Below are positions 1 to 7,820 of a DNA stretch of 64,000 nt, in pieces (the first letter of the stretch is position 1; every line of letters starts with the position of its first letter). A program made the translations under genes and the position numbers. This stretch comes from an uncultured Bacilli bacterium (GTDB lineage Bacteria; Bacillota_I; Bacilli_A; RF39; UBA660). The notes below the pieces were generated by a model. That model saw only the letters and a program-made list of their open reading frames with translations. It made no database searches and was not told where the DNA came from. The stretch lies in contig CAKOIQ010000005.1 in the NCBI GenBank assembly GCA_934086935.1, positions 1-64,000 of the forward strand, written 5' to 3'.

Positions 1-67
1 TTAATTTCTTATAATCTATATCATAAATACTCTTTAAATACATATCTGGTACAAACATATTAAGCAT
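1..67 (-). CDS. YqeG-like HAD phosphatase, N-terminal fragment (cut by window edge)
   Basis: Only the first 22 codons are present, reading MLNMFVPDMYLKSIYDIDY and on to the left edge. A GGTGAT ribosome binding site lies just before the ATG at 67. The start resembles the opening of YqeG-family HAD-IIIA phosphatases, which begin with a similar hydrophobic, Pro-Asp-containing stretch before the catalytic Asp motif. That catalytic motif lies outside the window, so the assignment rests on the N-terminus alone. The gene follows tyrS on the same strand after a terminator. Confidence 0.5.
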   Translation of the reverse strand, partial: MLNMFVPDMYLKSIYDIDYKKL

Positions 68-105
68 CAATATCACCAATTAAAATTATACCAAATAAAT
101 TAAAT

Positions 106-135
106 TAAAAAAAGAGTATTGAATTTCTTCAATAC
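106..135 (-). terminator. Rho-independent terminator of tyrS
   Basis: On the minus strand GTATTGAA and TTCAATAC form an 8-bp stem with a 4-nt loop followed by a run of T. It begins immediately after the tyrS stop codon at 136-138. Confidence 0.85.
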
Positions 136-1332
136 CTATTTAATAACAATCTTTTTAAATTGTTTTTTACCTTTTTGAATCACTAATTCTTTATTATCAA
201 AGTTATGAATAGTAATAATACAACTAGGATTATTTTCTTTTACTCCATTTAAACTAATCCCATTTTGTTCTATCATTCGTCTACTTTCTGATTTTGATGG
301 TAACATCTTTGAAAGAACTAATAAATCTGTTAATAAAATGCCATCATTAATTACTTTTTCATCTATTTCATAAACTTCAATATCTTCTGGAACTCCACCA
401 GTTGCTACTGTTTTATATCTTTCTTCAGCATCTTTAATAAACATTTCTCCATGATACATTTTGATTATCTCTTCAGCATATTTTTTATGTGCTAATATTA
501 TATCTTCATCAATTATTTTCTTAATATCATCTAAATTAACATCAGTTGTTAATTTAAAGTAATCAAATAATACATCATCTGGAATTCGCATAGCTTTTTC
601 ATACATTACATTAGCAGGTTCATCTATTCCAATATAATTACCTAATGATTTAGACATTTTTTCTTTACCATCAAGCCCAACAAGCAATGGTAACACCATT
701 ACATCTTGTGATTCTTGACCATAATCTTTTTGAAGTTCACGACCAACTAATAAATTAAATGTTTGATCAGTTCCTCCAATTTCAAGATCCGCATTTAAAG
801 CCACTGAATCATATCCTTGCATTAAAGGATACATAAATTCATGAATCCCAATAGAAATGTTATTTTTAAATCTATTAGCAAAATCATCTCTTTCAAGAAT
901 TCTAGCAACAGTATATTTACCAGCTAATTCTAATACATCGTTAAAATTCATTTTAGATAACCACTCACTATTGTAAACAATTTTAGTTTTTTCTGGATCT
1001 AAAATCTTAGTAACTTGTTTAAAATAAGTTTCACCACTTTTTCTTGTTTCCTCAAAAGTAAGTGCTGGTCTAGTTTTACTTTTACCAGATGGATCTCCTA
1101 TCATAGCCGTAAAATCACCAATTACAAAAAATATTTCATGACCTAAATCTTGTAAGTCTTTTAATAATCTTAATGAAACAGTATGTCCCAAATGTAAATC
1201 AGGCCTTGATGGATCAGCACCAAATTTTACTATTAATTTTTTTCCACTTTTTAATTTTTTTCTTAATGAATCTTCATTAAAAATTTGAACAGCCCTTCTA
1301 ATTACTAATTCAATTTTCTCATCTCTTGTCAT
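136..1332 (-). CDS. tyrS: Tyrosyl-tRNA synthetase (TyrZ-like class)
   Basis: This enzyme charges tRNA-Tyr with tyrosine. The protein is 398 residues. It carries the class I signature HLGH at residues 47-50 in the context GADPSRPDLHLGHTV, the tyrosine-binding region including GGTDQ near 187, and KMSKS at 225-229. A C-terminal S4-like RNA-binding segment covers roughly 330-398. The HxGH context is that of the TyrZ subgroup rather than B. subtilis TyrS. The start at 1332 was chosen because GAAGGAGAT precedes it; the reading frame runs 32 codons further upstream but those codons lie in the T-box terminator. Expression is probably controlled by the tyrosine T-box upstream. Confidence 0.96.
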   Translation of the reverse strand: MTRDEKIELVIRRAVQIFNEDSLRKKLKSGKKLIVKFGADPSRPDLHLGHTVSLRLLKDLQDLGHEIFFVIGDFTAMIGDPSGKSKTRPALTFEETRKSGETYFKQVTKILDPEKTKIVYNSEWLSKMNFNDVLELAGKYTVARILERDDFANRFKNNISIGIHEFMYPLMQGYDSVALNADLEIGGTDQTFNLLVGRELQKDYGQESQDVMVLPLLVGLDGKEKMSKSLGNYIGIDEPANVMYEKAMRIPDDVLFDYFKLTTDVNLDDIKKIIDEDIILAHKKYAEEIIKMYHGEMFIKDAEERYKTVATGGVPEDIEVYEIDEKVINDGILLTDLLVLSKMLPSKSESRRMIEQNGISLNGVKENNPSCIITIHNFDNKELVIQKGKKQFKKIVIK

Positions 1333-1349
1333 AATTTCATCTCCTTCAA

Positions 1350-1577
1350 TAAAAAAACACGAATAATATTTCCAAAAGGACGAAAATATTATCCGTGGTA
1401 CCACCTTAATTCTTGTTTCAACAAGCACTCATTCTTTTAACGGAGTTACCCGATTAAGCTCTTAACATTGTAATTCATTTATCCTTCGTTTGCTTATTTT
1501 CACCAACCATAAACTCTCTACATAACTCCTGCATAAACTACTAAATTGTTAGTCATCACTTATTACTCCACATTATA
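1350..1577 (-). promoter_or_regulatory. Tyrosine T-box riboswitch with promoter and terminator
   Basis: The T-box antiterminator sequence AATTAAGGTGGTACCACGG lies at about 1393-1411. It is followed by a strong terminator hairpin ending in a T run at 1350-1397. Upstream, the AGAGAGT and GTTGGTG elements typical of stem I are visible near 1500-1520. A TAC codon in the context GAATTACAATG (1470-1472) fits the tyrosine specifier. An extended -10 (TGTTATAAT, TATAAT at 1572-1577) gives the likely promoter. Uncharged tRNA-Tyr should favour antitermination and tyrS transcription. Confidence 0.9.
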
Positions 1578-1632
1578 ACATCTTTTTTTACAAAATGCTA
1601 ATAAAATATATTTCATAAAAAATTAATAAAAT

Positions 1633-1660
1633 AAAAGAATAAGTTGTCTTATTCTTTTAA
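1633..1660 (-). terminator. Terminator after the Cys-rich peptide gene
   Basis: AAAGAATAAG and CTTATTCTTT pair around a 4-nt loop and are followed by a T-rich stretch on the minus strand. It closes the leuS-side transcript just after the Cys-rich peptide stop codon. Confidence 0.8.
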
Positions 1661-1665
1661 TCAAT

Positions 1666-1821
1666 TTAATTACAATTTACACAATTAGCATCAGAATCAC
1701 AATCAATACAATTACAATCTAAAAGAGAATTTGCCATTGTTGATACACCTTTTAATCCTTTGATAGTAGGTGCACAAATATTTGTGCCTTTATACAAGCT
1801 TAATATTTTTTTCAATTTCAT
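1666..1821 (-). CDS. 51-residue Cys-rich peptide, possible RiPP precursor
   Basis: The peptide begins MKLKKILSLYKGTN and ends in a cysteine-dense tail, DCNCIDCDSDANCVNCN. Five of its six cysteines fall in the last 16 residues; the sixth is near residue 16. A basic leader-like N-terminus followed by a small, Cys-rich, Asp/Asn-rich C-terminus is the layout of precursors modified by radical SAM maturases. Its ATG overlaps the stop codon of the upstream radical SAM-like ORF (TAATG), so the two are translationally coupled, and GGTGGTGA upstream can act as ribosome binding site. A terminator follows. I do not recognise a named family. It could also be a metal-binding small protein. Confidence 0.6.
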   Translation of the reverse strand: MKLKKILSLYKGTNICAPTIKGLKGVSTMANSLLDCNCIDCDSDANCVNCN

Positions 1822-2000
1822 TAATCTTCACCACCAATCAAAATTAATCTTGAAACTCCTAATTCGTTTAATTTATCAACACATGATATTGCATCATCAA
1901 AATTCATATTCTCACAATTTAATTTATTTTTTGTATAACACCACTCACAAAAATTATTGCATTTTCTAGTAACTGTTAACCATCCAGTTCTTATATTCAT
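1821..2000 (-). CDS. 59-residue radical SAM N-terminal fragment (CX3CX2C)
   Basis: The ORF starts MNIRTGWLTVTRKCNN and carries Cys14, Cys18 and Cys21 in a CX3CX2C arrangement with an aromatic before the last Cys, the [4Fe-4S] motif of radical SAM enzymes. It ends in a second hydrophobic strand, LGVSRLILIGGED, matching the strand and GGE SAM-binding motif that follow in these enzymes, and then stops. A full maturase has 300 or more residues, so about five sixths of the barrel is missing, and no other frame downstream continues it. A perfect GGAGG precedes the ATG. The gene lies 40 nt after leuS and is coupled to the Cys-rich peptide. It is either a decayed maturase or a genuine mini-protein. 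Confidence 0.6.
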   Translation of the reverse strand: MNIRTGWLTVTRKCNNFCEWCYTKNKLNCENMNFDDAISCVDKLNELGVSRLILIGGED

Positions 2001-2040
2001 AAAATCCTACCTCCATTATATCCAACATTTATAAATTATT

Positions 2041-4455
2041 TTATCTAACTACTAAATTTATTATCTTATTTGGAATTATAATTTCTTTTATTATTTCATG
2101 CCCATCAATATACTTTATTATATTTTCTTGACTTTTAGCTAGTTTTAATAATTCATCTTTATTAGTATCTTTTTTAACTTCTAGTTTACTTCTGAGTTTA
2201 CCATTCACACTTACAGCAATATTAACCATTTCATCACTTATTTTATTTTCATCATAACTTAGCCATTCACTTTCACAAATAGGCTTTCCAAGACTCAACA
2301 TTTCATTTAACTCTTCTGTAACATGTGGTGCAATTGGATTTAATAGTACCAATAAAGTCCTATAATCTTTTTTACTGATAGCATCAAGTTTATCATAAGC
2401 ATTAGCCAAAATCATTAAAGCACTAACAGCTGTATTATAATTCATTGTATCAATATCTTCTGTAACCTTTTTTATAGTTTTATTGATTAATATTTCTAAA
2501 GATGAAGTATATTCATCGCTATCAGTGACTTTGTCTTTTAATCTATAAACTTTATCTATAAATCTTTTACATCCTTTAAGTCCATTTTCACTCCAAGCTG
2601 CATCTTTTTCGTAGTCACCTATAAACATTTCATAAACTCGAAGTGCATCAGCTCCATAAGCCTTAATCATATCATCTGGATTAACAACATTTCCTCTTGA
2701 TTTACTCATTTTTTCATTGTTATCCCCTAAAATCATTCCATGACTAATTCTTGTCCAAATCATTTCTTTATTAGGAACAAGTCCTATGTTATATAAAAAT
2801 TGAACCCAAAATCTAGCATATAATAGGTGTCTAGCAGTATGTTCCATACCACCATTATACCAATCTACTCTTTGCCAGTACTTCATTGCATCCATTGAAG
2901 CAAATTCTTTATCGTTATGAGGATCCATAAATCTTAAAAAATACCAGCTTGATCCAGCCCAATTAGGCATAGTATCTGTCTCACGTTTAGCGTCACCACC
3001 ACATTTAGGACATTTACAATTTACCCAATCATCTATTTTTGCAAGTGGACTTTGCCCATCTTCAGTAGGCTCGTATTCAGCAATATCAGGTAATAATAAA
3101 GGTAAGTCCTTCTCATCCATTGGTTGCCAGCCACATTTTTCACAATAAATCATTGGAATTGGTTCTCCCCAGAATCTTTGACGTGAAAAAATCCAATCCC
3201 TCATTTTGTAATTATCGACTCTACGTGCAATATTTTTTAAGACAAGTTTGTCAGTAATTGCTTCTTTTGCTTCTTCTACTGTCATACCAGTAAATTCTTC
3301 ACTATTAATAAGTTTACAACCTTTATCCAAATAGTCTTGTTTTTCAAAAGCTTTTTCAGCAATATTTCCACCTTCAATAACTTGAATAACATCTAAATTA
3401 AACACTTTGGCATATTCGTAATCTCTTTGATCATGTGCCGGAACAGCCATAACAGCTCCAGTTCCATAACTACCTAAAACAAAATCACCTAAAAATATTG
3501 GAACTTCTTTACCATTAATAGGATTAATTGCTTTAATTCCTTCAATTAAACATCCAGTTTTTTCTTTATTTAATTCGGTTCTATCCATATTGCTTTTTTT
3601 AGAAGTTTTTTCTATATATTTTAATACTTCTTCTTTATTTTTAATTCTAGGCATTAATTCTTTTATAAGTTTTCCATCAGGAGCAATAACAAAAAATGTT
3701 ATGCCATAAACAGTTTCTATACAAGTAGTAAATACAGAAAATTTACCACCACCAACAATATCAACATCAAGTTCTACACCGCTACTTTTGCCTATCCAAT
3801 TTATCTGACCAAGTTTTACTCTATCCGCAAAATTTGTATCATCTAAACCTCTTAATAAATCTTCAGAATAATTACTCATTCTAAGCATCCATTGACTCTT
3901 TTCTTTCTGAGTAACAGCAGTTCCACATCTTTCACAAACACCACCTGAACTGTCTTCATTAGAAAGAACTGTCTTACAGGTAGGACACCAATTTACAGCT
4001 ATAGTATCTTTATAAGCCATCCCATGTTTATAAAACTGTAAAAATTGCCACTGAGTCCATTTGTAATATTCTGGATCACTTGTTGCAAACTCTCTATCCC
4101 AATCAAATGAATAACCTAAATTCATCATTTGACCCTTAAATGTTTTGATATTTTCCGCTACAGCTTGTTTAGGATGAATGTGATTTTTGATAGCATATTG
4201 TTCAGCAGGTGAACCAAATGAATCAAATCCCATTGGATATAGTACATTATATCCTTGCATTCTTTTAATTCTAGCCTTTGCATCTTGTGCTGTATAACTT
4301 CTTACATGTCCTACATGAAGACCACTTCCACTTGGATATGGAAATTCTACCAATATATAATAATGTTTATCTCCATTACCATTAATAGCTTTAAAGGTAT
4401 TATTATCTAGCCAATATTTTTGCCATTTCTTTTCAATTTCTTTAAAATCATACAT
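2041..4455 (-). CDS. leuS: Leucyl-tRNA synthetase
   Basis: The 804-residue class I synthetase charges tRNA-Leu. It shows the HIGH-type motif HVGH in PSGSGLHVGH near residue 45, a four-Cys zinc knuckle (CPTC...CERC) near 155-180, the CP1 editing domain, and EKMSKSRGN in the C-terminal third. The editing pocket keeps the GTGAVMAVPAHDQRDYEYA segment, but the threonine-rich loop reads TTCIET where most bacterial enzymes have TTRPDT. The start at 4455 follows GGAAGGAAG at good spacing; the ATG six codons upstream lacks a ribosome binding site. It is preceded by a leucine T-box and followed by the radical SAM/Cys-rich peptide pair. Confidence 0.97.
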   Translation of the reverse strand: MYDFKEIEKKWQKYWLDNNTFKAINGNGDKHYYILVEFPYPSGSGLHVGHVRSYTAQDAKARIKRMQGYNVLYPMGFDSFGSPAEQYAIKNHIHPKQAVAENIKTFKGQMMNLGYSFDWDREFATSDPEYYKWTQWQFLQFYKHGMAYKDTIAVNWCPTCKTVLSNEDSSGGVCERCGTAVTQKEKSQWMLRMSNYSEDLLRGLDDTNFADRVKLGQINWIGKSSGVELDVDIVGGGKFSVFTTCIETVYGITFFVIAPDGKLIKELMPRIKNKEEVLKYIEKTSKKSNMDRTELNKEKTGCLIEGIKAINPINGKEVPIFLGDFVLGSYGTGAVMAVPAHDQRDYEYAKVFNLDVIQVIEGGNIAEKAFEKQDYLDKGCKLINSEEFTGMTVEEAKEAITDKLVLKNIARRVDNYKMRDWIFSRQRFWGEPIPMIYCEKCGWQPMDEKDLPLLLPDIAEYEPTEDGQSPLAKIDDWVNCKCPKCGGDAKRETDTMPNWAGSSWYFLRFMDPHNDKEFASMDAMKYWQRVDWYNGGMEHTARHLLYARFWVQFLYNIGLVPNKEMIWTRISHGMILGDNNEKMSKSRGNVVNPDDMIKAYGADALRVYEMFIGDYEKDAAWSENGLKGCKRFIDKVYRLKDKVTDSDEYTSSLEILINKTIKKVTEDIDTMNYNTAVSALMILANAYDKLDAISKKDYRTLLVLLNPIAPHVTEELNEMLSLGKPICESEWLSYDENKISDEMVNIAVSVNGKLRSKLEVKKDTNKDELLKLAKSQENIIKYIDGHEIIKEIIIPNKIINLVVR

Positions 4456-4562
4456 ATTATTACTTCCTTCCATTTTTTAAAATTATAAAACGCACCAATT
4501 TTTGAAATTTATTTATAAAATATATTTTCAAATAATATATAATTTTAGTATTTTATTTCAAA

Positions 4563-4797
4563 AAAAGCCTTACAATTTAAGGATGAGTAAAACCCACGGT
4601 ACCACCTTAATTCATAAAGCTATGCATCTCTTATCTTTATCGCAGAACTGCGTTATTTCTAAAAAAGTAAGTTCAGTATATTTATATTATTAGTTCTCAC
4701 CAACTACTAACTCTCTTTAATTATATATTTAATACTTACTACTCTTTTTATCAACGAAATATATATGTATTATACTATACAAAAATTTCATATTCAA
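4563..4797 (-). promoter_or_regulatory. Leucine T-box riboswitch with promoter
   Basis: The T-box sequence AATTAAGGTGGTACCGTGG lies at 4594-4612, and a short terminator hairpin (CCTTA/TAAGG, then T7) at about 4563-4582. AGAGAGTTAG and GTTGGTGA of stem I are present upstream. A CTT codon in GAACTTAC (4669-4671) fits a leucine specifier. The promoter is TTGAAT (4792-4797), 17 bp, TATAAT (4769-4774). Between this promoter and the next gene (4800-4907) I see only AT-rich sequence. Confidence 0.9.
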
Positions 4798-4907
4798 GGT
4801 AGTTTAATTAAAATAAAATATTCTTTTAATTCTTTACTCAACTACTATTTATATAGTTTTACACATATTCATAGCTTTTTAAATTATCAATTTTAAAATA
4901 AAACTTA

Positions 4908-6347
4908 TTATTTCTTATTAAATTCTTTTATTTTTCTTTTAGCTAAGCTAGTATGAGCCTTATTAATCCATTCTTCCCTCGGACCAAAAGATAAATCATC
5001 TGCTATAATTCTAACTCTATCTTTATTTTGTAGTACATAATCAAATGGAACAAATTCATCATTTACAAACACACCAACCATAGTATTTCCTATATCAGTG
5101 TGTATTTTATAAGCAAAATCAATCGGTGTCGAACCTTTTGGTAATTCAATTATATCACCTTTTGTTGTATACACATAAACTCTGCCTGCAAATAATTCTG
5201 TTTTAACTTGATTTACAAATTGTTGATTATCGCCAAACATAGCATTAATTTCTGTCAACGATTTAAAAAACTGAAATTTTTGTTTTAAATCGTCTTGCAT
5301 AACATCTCTTGCCTTACCTTTTTGAGCATCCCAATAAGCAGTTAAACCAAAAGAAGCCACTTTATTCATTTCAAATGTTCTAATCTGTGTTTGTACCAAT
5401 CTATCATCTGGACCAAATACAGTTGTATGTAAACTTTGATACATATTAGTTTTAGGATTACATATATAATCTTTAAATTTACTATTTATTGGATGATATT
5501 CTTTATGAATTAATCCTAATGTGTAATAACAGTTGGCAACATCATCAACCATTATTTTAAGAGCAAGTAAATCATGAATATCAGCTAATTTATGTCCTTC
5601 GCTCAGTCTTCTATATATTCCATAAATATTTTTTGTTCTTATTTTTATTTCATTTGGTATTCGTTCGTCGTTTAATAATGATTCTATTTTAATTAACATT
5701 TCTCTCAAACATTCTTCACTTGATTCTTCTAATCTGAACTTTTTTTCTTCTATTTGTTTATACATTTCTGGTTTTAAATATCTAAGAGAAAGGTCCTCTA
5801 ATTCTGATTTGATTCTATAAGCACCAATGTAATAAGCAAGAGGCACAAAAATTCCCATTGTTTCTAAAGCGTTTTCTTTTTGTTTAAATTCAGATTTAAA
5901 TCCTAACGTTCTCATATTATGTAATCTGTCAGCTAGTTTAATTATAATTATTCTTACATCTTCTGTAATACCAGTTATTATTTTTCTTGTATTAGCATAG
6001 TTTTGATCTTGTTTAGATGAAAAATTCATTTTAGATAATTTAGTTACTCCATCAACTAAATTAGCAACCGTTTGATTAAAGAAATGCGCAATATCCTCTT
6101 TAGTTATATTTGTATCTTCTAAAGTATCATGTAAAAGTCCAGCACATATTGTATTCCTGTCAGCATGCATTTCGGCTAATATATATGCTACATTTAAAGG
6201 ATGGGTAATATATGGTTCTCCACTTTGTCTCGTTTGACCATCATGCAAGATATATGCATACTCATAAGCCTTTTTTACAGCTTCAACTTCTTCTGGATTA
6301 TATTCTCTTAACTTATCTAATAAATCTTGTATGGTTATATCATTCAT
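4908..6347 (-). CDS. Short RSH (Rel/SpoT-type) (p)ppGpp enzyme lacking the C-terminal half
   Basis: The protein makes and/or degrades the alarmone (p)ppGpp. It has 479 residues against about 735 for full-length Rel. The HD hydrolase domain is intact: His49, His73-Asp74 (in LLHDTLEDT) and Asp140 (LADRLHNMRT). The synthetase domain keeps KFKDYICNPK and NMYQSLHTTV. However, the catalytic ExQIRT glutamate is Gln319 (VQTQIRT, codon CAA). A TGS domain covers about 388-450, and the helical, zinc-finger and ACT domains are absent. The pattern predicts hydrolase activity and weak or absent synthesis, by analogy with substitutions of this Glu in studied Rel enzymes. GGGAGG precedes the ATG. A leader ORF and hairpin upstream suggest attenuation. 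Confidence 0.9.
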   Translation of the reverse strand: MNDITIQDLLDKLREYNPEEVEAVKKAYEYAYILHDGQTRQSGEPYITHPLNVAYILAEMHADRNTICAGLLHDTLEDTNITKEDIAHFFNQTVANLVDGVTKLSKMNFSSKQDQNYANTRKIITGITEDVRIIIIKLADRLHNMRTLGFKSEFKQKENALETMGIFVPLAYYIGAYRIKSELEDLSLRYLKPEMYKQIEEKKFRLEESSEECLREMLIKIESLLNDERIPNEIKIRTKNIYGIYRRLSEGHKLADIHDLLALKIMVDDVANCYYTLGLIHKEYHPINSKFKDYICNPKTNMYQSLHTTVFGPDDRLVQTQIRTFEMNKVASFGLTAYWDAQKGKARDVMQDDLKQKFQFFKSLTEINAMFGDNQQFVNQVKTELFAGRVYVYTTKGDIIELPKGSTPIDFAYKIHTDIGNTMVGVFVNDEFVPFDYVLQNKDRVRIIADDLSFGPREEWINKAHTSLAKRKIKEFNKK

Positions 6348-6365
6348 TTAAAAACCTCCCTTAAT

Positions 6366-6418
6366 ACAAAAAAACGGCGCTGAAAACACTATTTTATAAT
6401 GTTTATTCAGACACCGTT
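6366..6418 (-). terminator. Attenuator-like terminator hairpin directly before the Rel gene
   Basis: ACGGTG..CTGAA pairs with TTCAG..CGCCGT with one bulge, and a run of seven T follows. The T run ends about 20 bp before the Rel start codon, leaving no room for another promoter, so Rel transcripts must read through it. The stop codon of the 44-residue leader ORF sits inside the 5' arm. Confidence 0.75.
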
Positions 6419-6537
6419 ATCTTACCGTTACAATTTTTTTCGAAATAAAAGCATGAACAAATACTGTTAGTATAATTATTAACTCTAACATATGATTTAG
6501 AAAAATCAATAATCATCGTACAACAATATTTTCCCAT
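6403..6537 (-). CDS. 44-residue Cys-containing leader ORF upstream of Rel
   Basis: The ORF reads MGKYCCTMIIDFSKSYVRV at its start and ends KITVSE. It contains five cysteines (CC, CSC and one near the end). AGAGG lies at a good distance before its ATG, and a promoter with TTGACA and an extended TAGAAT -10 sits 30-56 bp upstream. Its last codons and stop are within the 5' arm of the terminator that precedes Rel, so ribosome position could decide hairpin formation. I do not recognise the family. It could be a true small protein whose terminator leaks into Rel, or a regulatory leader peptide. Confidence 0.5.
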   Translation of the reverse strand: MGKYCCTMIIDFSKSYVRVNNYTNSICSCFYFEKNCNGKITVSE

Positions 6538-6566
6538 ACAAACCTCTTTTTAAAATAATACATTAA

Positions 6567-6593
6567 ATTCTAACACAATTTTTTAATTGTCAA
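6567..6593 (-). promoter_or_regulatory. Promoter for the leader ORF and Rel
   Basis: TTGACA at 6588-6593 and TAGAAT at 6567-6572, 15 bp apart, with a TG one base before the -10 (extended -10). It is the only good minus-strand promoter I see in this 324-bp gene-poor stretch. Confidence 0.6.
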
Positions 6594-6671
6594 TACATTT
6601 TTAAAAAATATTTAACATTTAAATTTATCATTAAAACTCATTTATCTTACATATAATTTATTGGTGATTAA

Positions 6672-7364
6672 ATGTTATTTTATTTAATGTCTTTTTTAAA
6701 AGGTTTAGTTTTCTTTACCGGTTCATACTCTGTAAATGTATTTCCTAATGCCTTACCTCAAGATGAAGAAGAAAAAGCGATTGAAAGACATCTCCTTGGT
6801 GATAAAAATGCTCGTAATAAATTAATCGAACATAATTTAAGATTAGTTGCTCATATCGTTAAAAAGTATGAAAAGAAATATTCTGACACTGATGATTTAA
6901 TAAGTATTGGTACTATTGGTTTAGTTAAAGGTATTGATTCTTATAAACCATCTAAAAAAACTAGACTAACAACTTATGCTGCTAGATGTATTGAAAATGA
7001 AATATTAATGTACTTTAGAAGCAATAAAAAGCACCTAAATAACGTCAGTTTAAATGAACCCATTGGATTTGATAAAGATGGCAATGAAATAAGTCTTATT
7101 GACGTTCTAAAAGCTGAAAATAAAGACATCGTTGAAGAACTAAATACCCAAACTAATATTGAATTATTACACAAATTTATTAACATCTTAACCCCTAAAG
7201 AAAAAGAAATAATTATTAAAAGATATGGACTATATAACCAAAAAGAACAAACACAAAAAGAAATATCTAAACAATTAAAAATATCAAGAAGTTATGTATC
7301 TCGTATTGAAAAAAGAGCAATAACTAAAATACTAAGAGAATTTATCAAAAATAAAAACACTTAA
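6672..7364 (+). CDS. Sigma-70 family factor, SigK/SigE-like
   Basis: This is an RNA polymerase sigma factor of the sporulation type. The N-terminus (FFTGSYSVNVFPNALPQDEEE) resembles the region before domain 2 of sigma-K. Region 2 carries ARNKLIEHNLRLVAHIVKKY, DDLISIGTIGLVKGIDSY and TRLTTYAARCIENEILMYFR (about 48-115). Region 4 has LTPKEKEIIIKRYGL and a helix-turn-helix QTQKEISKQLKISRSYVSRI (about 175-215). It has 230 residues, the usual family length. GGTGA precedes the ATG. It is divergent from the Rel transcript and convergent with divIVA. Whether the organism sporulates cannot be told from this window. Confidence 0.8.
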   Translation: MLFYLMSFLKGLVFFTGSYSVNVFPNALPQDEEEKAIERHLLGDKNARNKLIEHNLRLVAHIVKKYEKKYSDTDDLISIGTIGLVKGIDSYKPSKKTRLTTYAARCIENEILMYFRSNKKHLNNVSLNEPIGFDKDGNEISLIDVLKAENKDIVEELNTQTNIELLHKFINILTPKEKEIIIKRYGLYNQKEQTQKEISKQLKISRSYVSRIEKRAITKILREFIKNKNT

Positions 7365-7377
7365 ATATCTAAGTGTT
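7343..7377 (-). terminator. Terminator of the sepF-divIVA transcript
   Basis: AACACTTA and TAAGTGTT pair around a 6-nt loop, followed by TTTTTATTTTT on the minus strand. It lies inside the last codons of the convergent sigma factor gene, and the two stop codons overlap. Confidence 0.7.
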
Positions 7378-7789
7378 CAATATCATCAACTAAGTCTAAT
7401 TGACTTTCTAAAATAGTACGTAATCTTCTTTTAAAAGTTATAATATTTCTCTTAAGCTGAGCACTTTCAGCTTGAGTTTTTTCTGCTTGAATTAAAGCTT
7501 CATTAACAATCCTTGAAGCATTCTTTCTTGCATCTGCTATAATTGTTGCACTCTCATCTCTTGCTAATCTTCTAATTTGATTAGATGTATCTTCTGCCAT
7601 AAGTAAAGCTTTATTAAAAGTTTGTTCCATGTTTTTATACTTTTCTAAAGATTGTTTCAACTGTTCTATTTCAACATCTTTAGCTTTCATATCACCAATC
7701 ATAGATTCAACTTGTTTAATAACATCGGCAACAAAAGCATTAACTTCTTCTTTCTTATACCCTGTAAAACTGGTACTAAATTTTTCCAT
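7361..7789 (-). CDS. divIVA: DivIVA-domain protein
   Basis: The 142-residue protein is a coiled-coil DivIVA family member that marks division sites and poles. The N-terminal FSTSFTGYKKEEVNAFVADV is the membrane-binding DivIVA motif, followed by two long coiled coils (about 25-60 and 65-140). It is shorter than B. subtilis DivIVA and could also be close to GpsB. The start at 7789 is preceded by AAGGTG with 6-nt spacing; the GTG three codons upstream overlaps that site. It follows sepF by about 30 nt, the usual division-gene order. Confidence 0.85.
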   Translation of the reverse strand: MEKFSTSFTGYKKEEVNAFVADVIKQVESMIGDMKAKDVEIEQLKQSLEKYKNMEQTFNKALLMAEDTSNQIRRLARDESATIIADARKNASRIVNEALIQAEKTQAESAQLKRNIITFKRRLRTILESQLDLVDDIEHLDI

Positions 7790-7820
7790 ACTATTCACCT
7801 TCTAAAGGATTTTTGTTTTT

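Noticed and set aside
1760..1969. Plus-strand open frame opposite the radical SAM/Cys-rich peptide pair
   Set aside because: It has no ribosome binding site and low-complexity composition, and the opposite strand carries two coherent coupled ORFs with motifs.
136..4455. Mollicute genetic code (UGA as Trp)
   Set aside because: UGA serves as a real stop (for example rlmN) and conserved Trp codons are TGG; peptidoglycan genes are present.
4502..4693. Plus-strand ORF in the leucine T-box region
   Set aside because: It overlaps the T-box and terminator elements and lacks any start signal.
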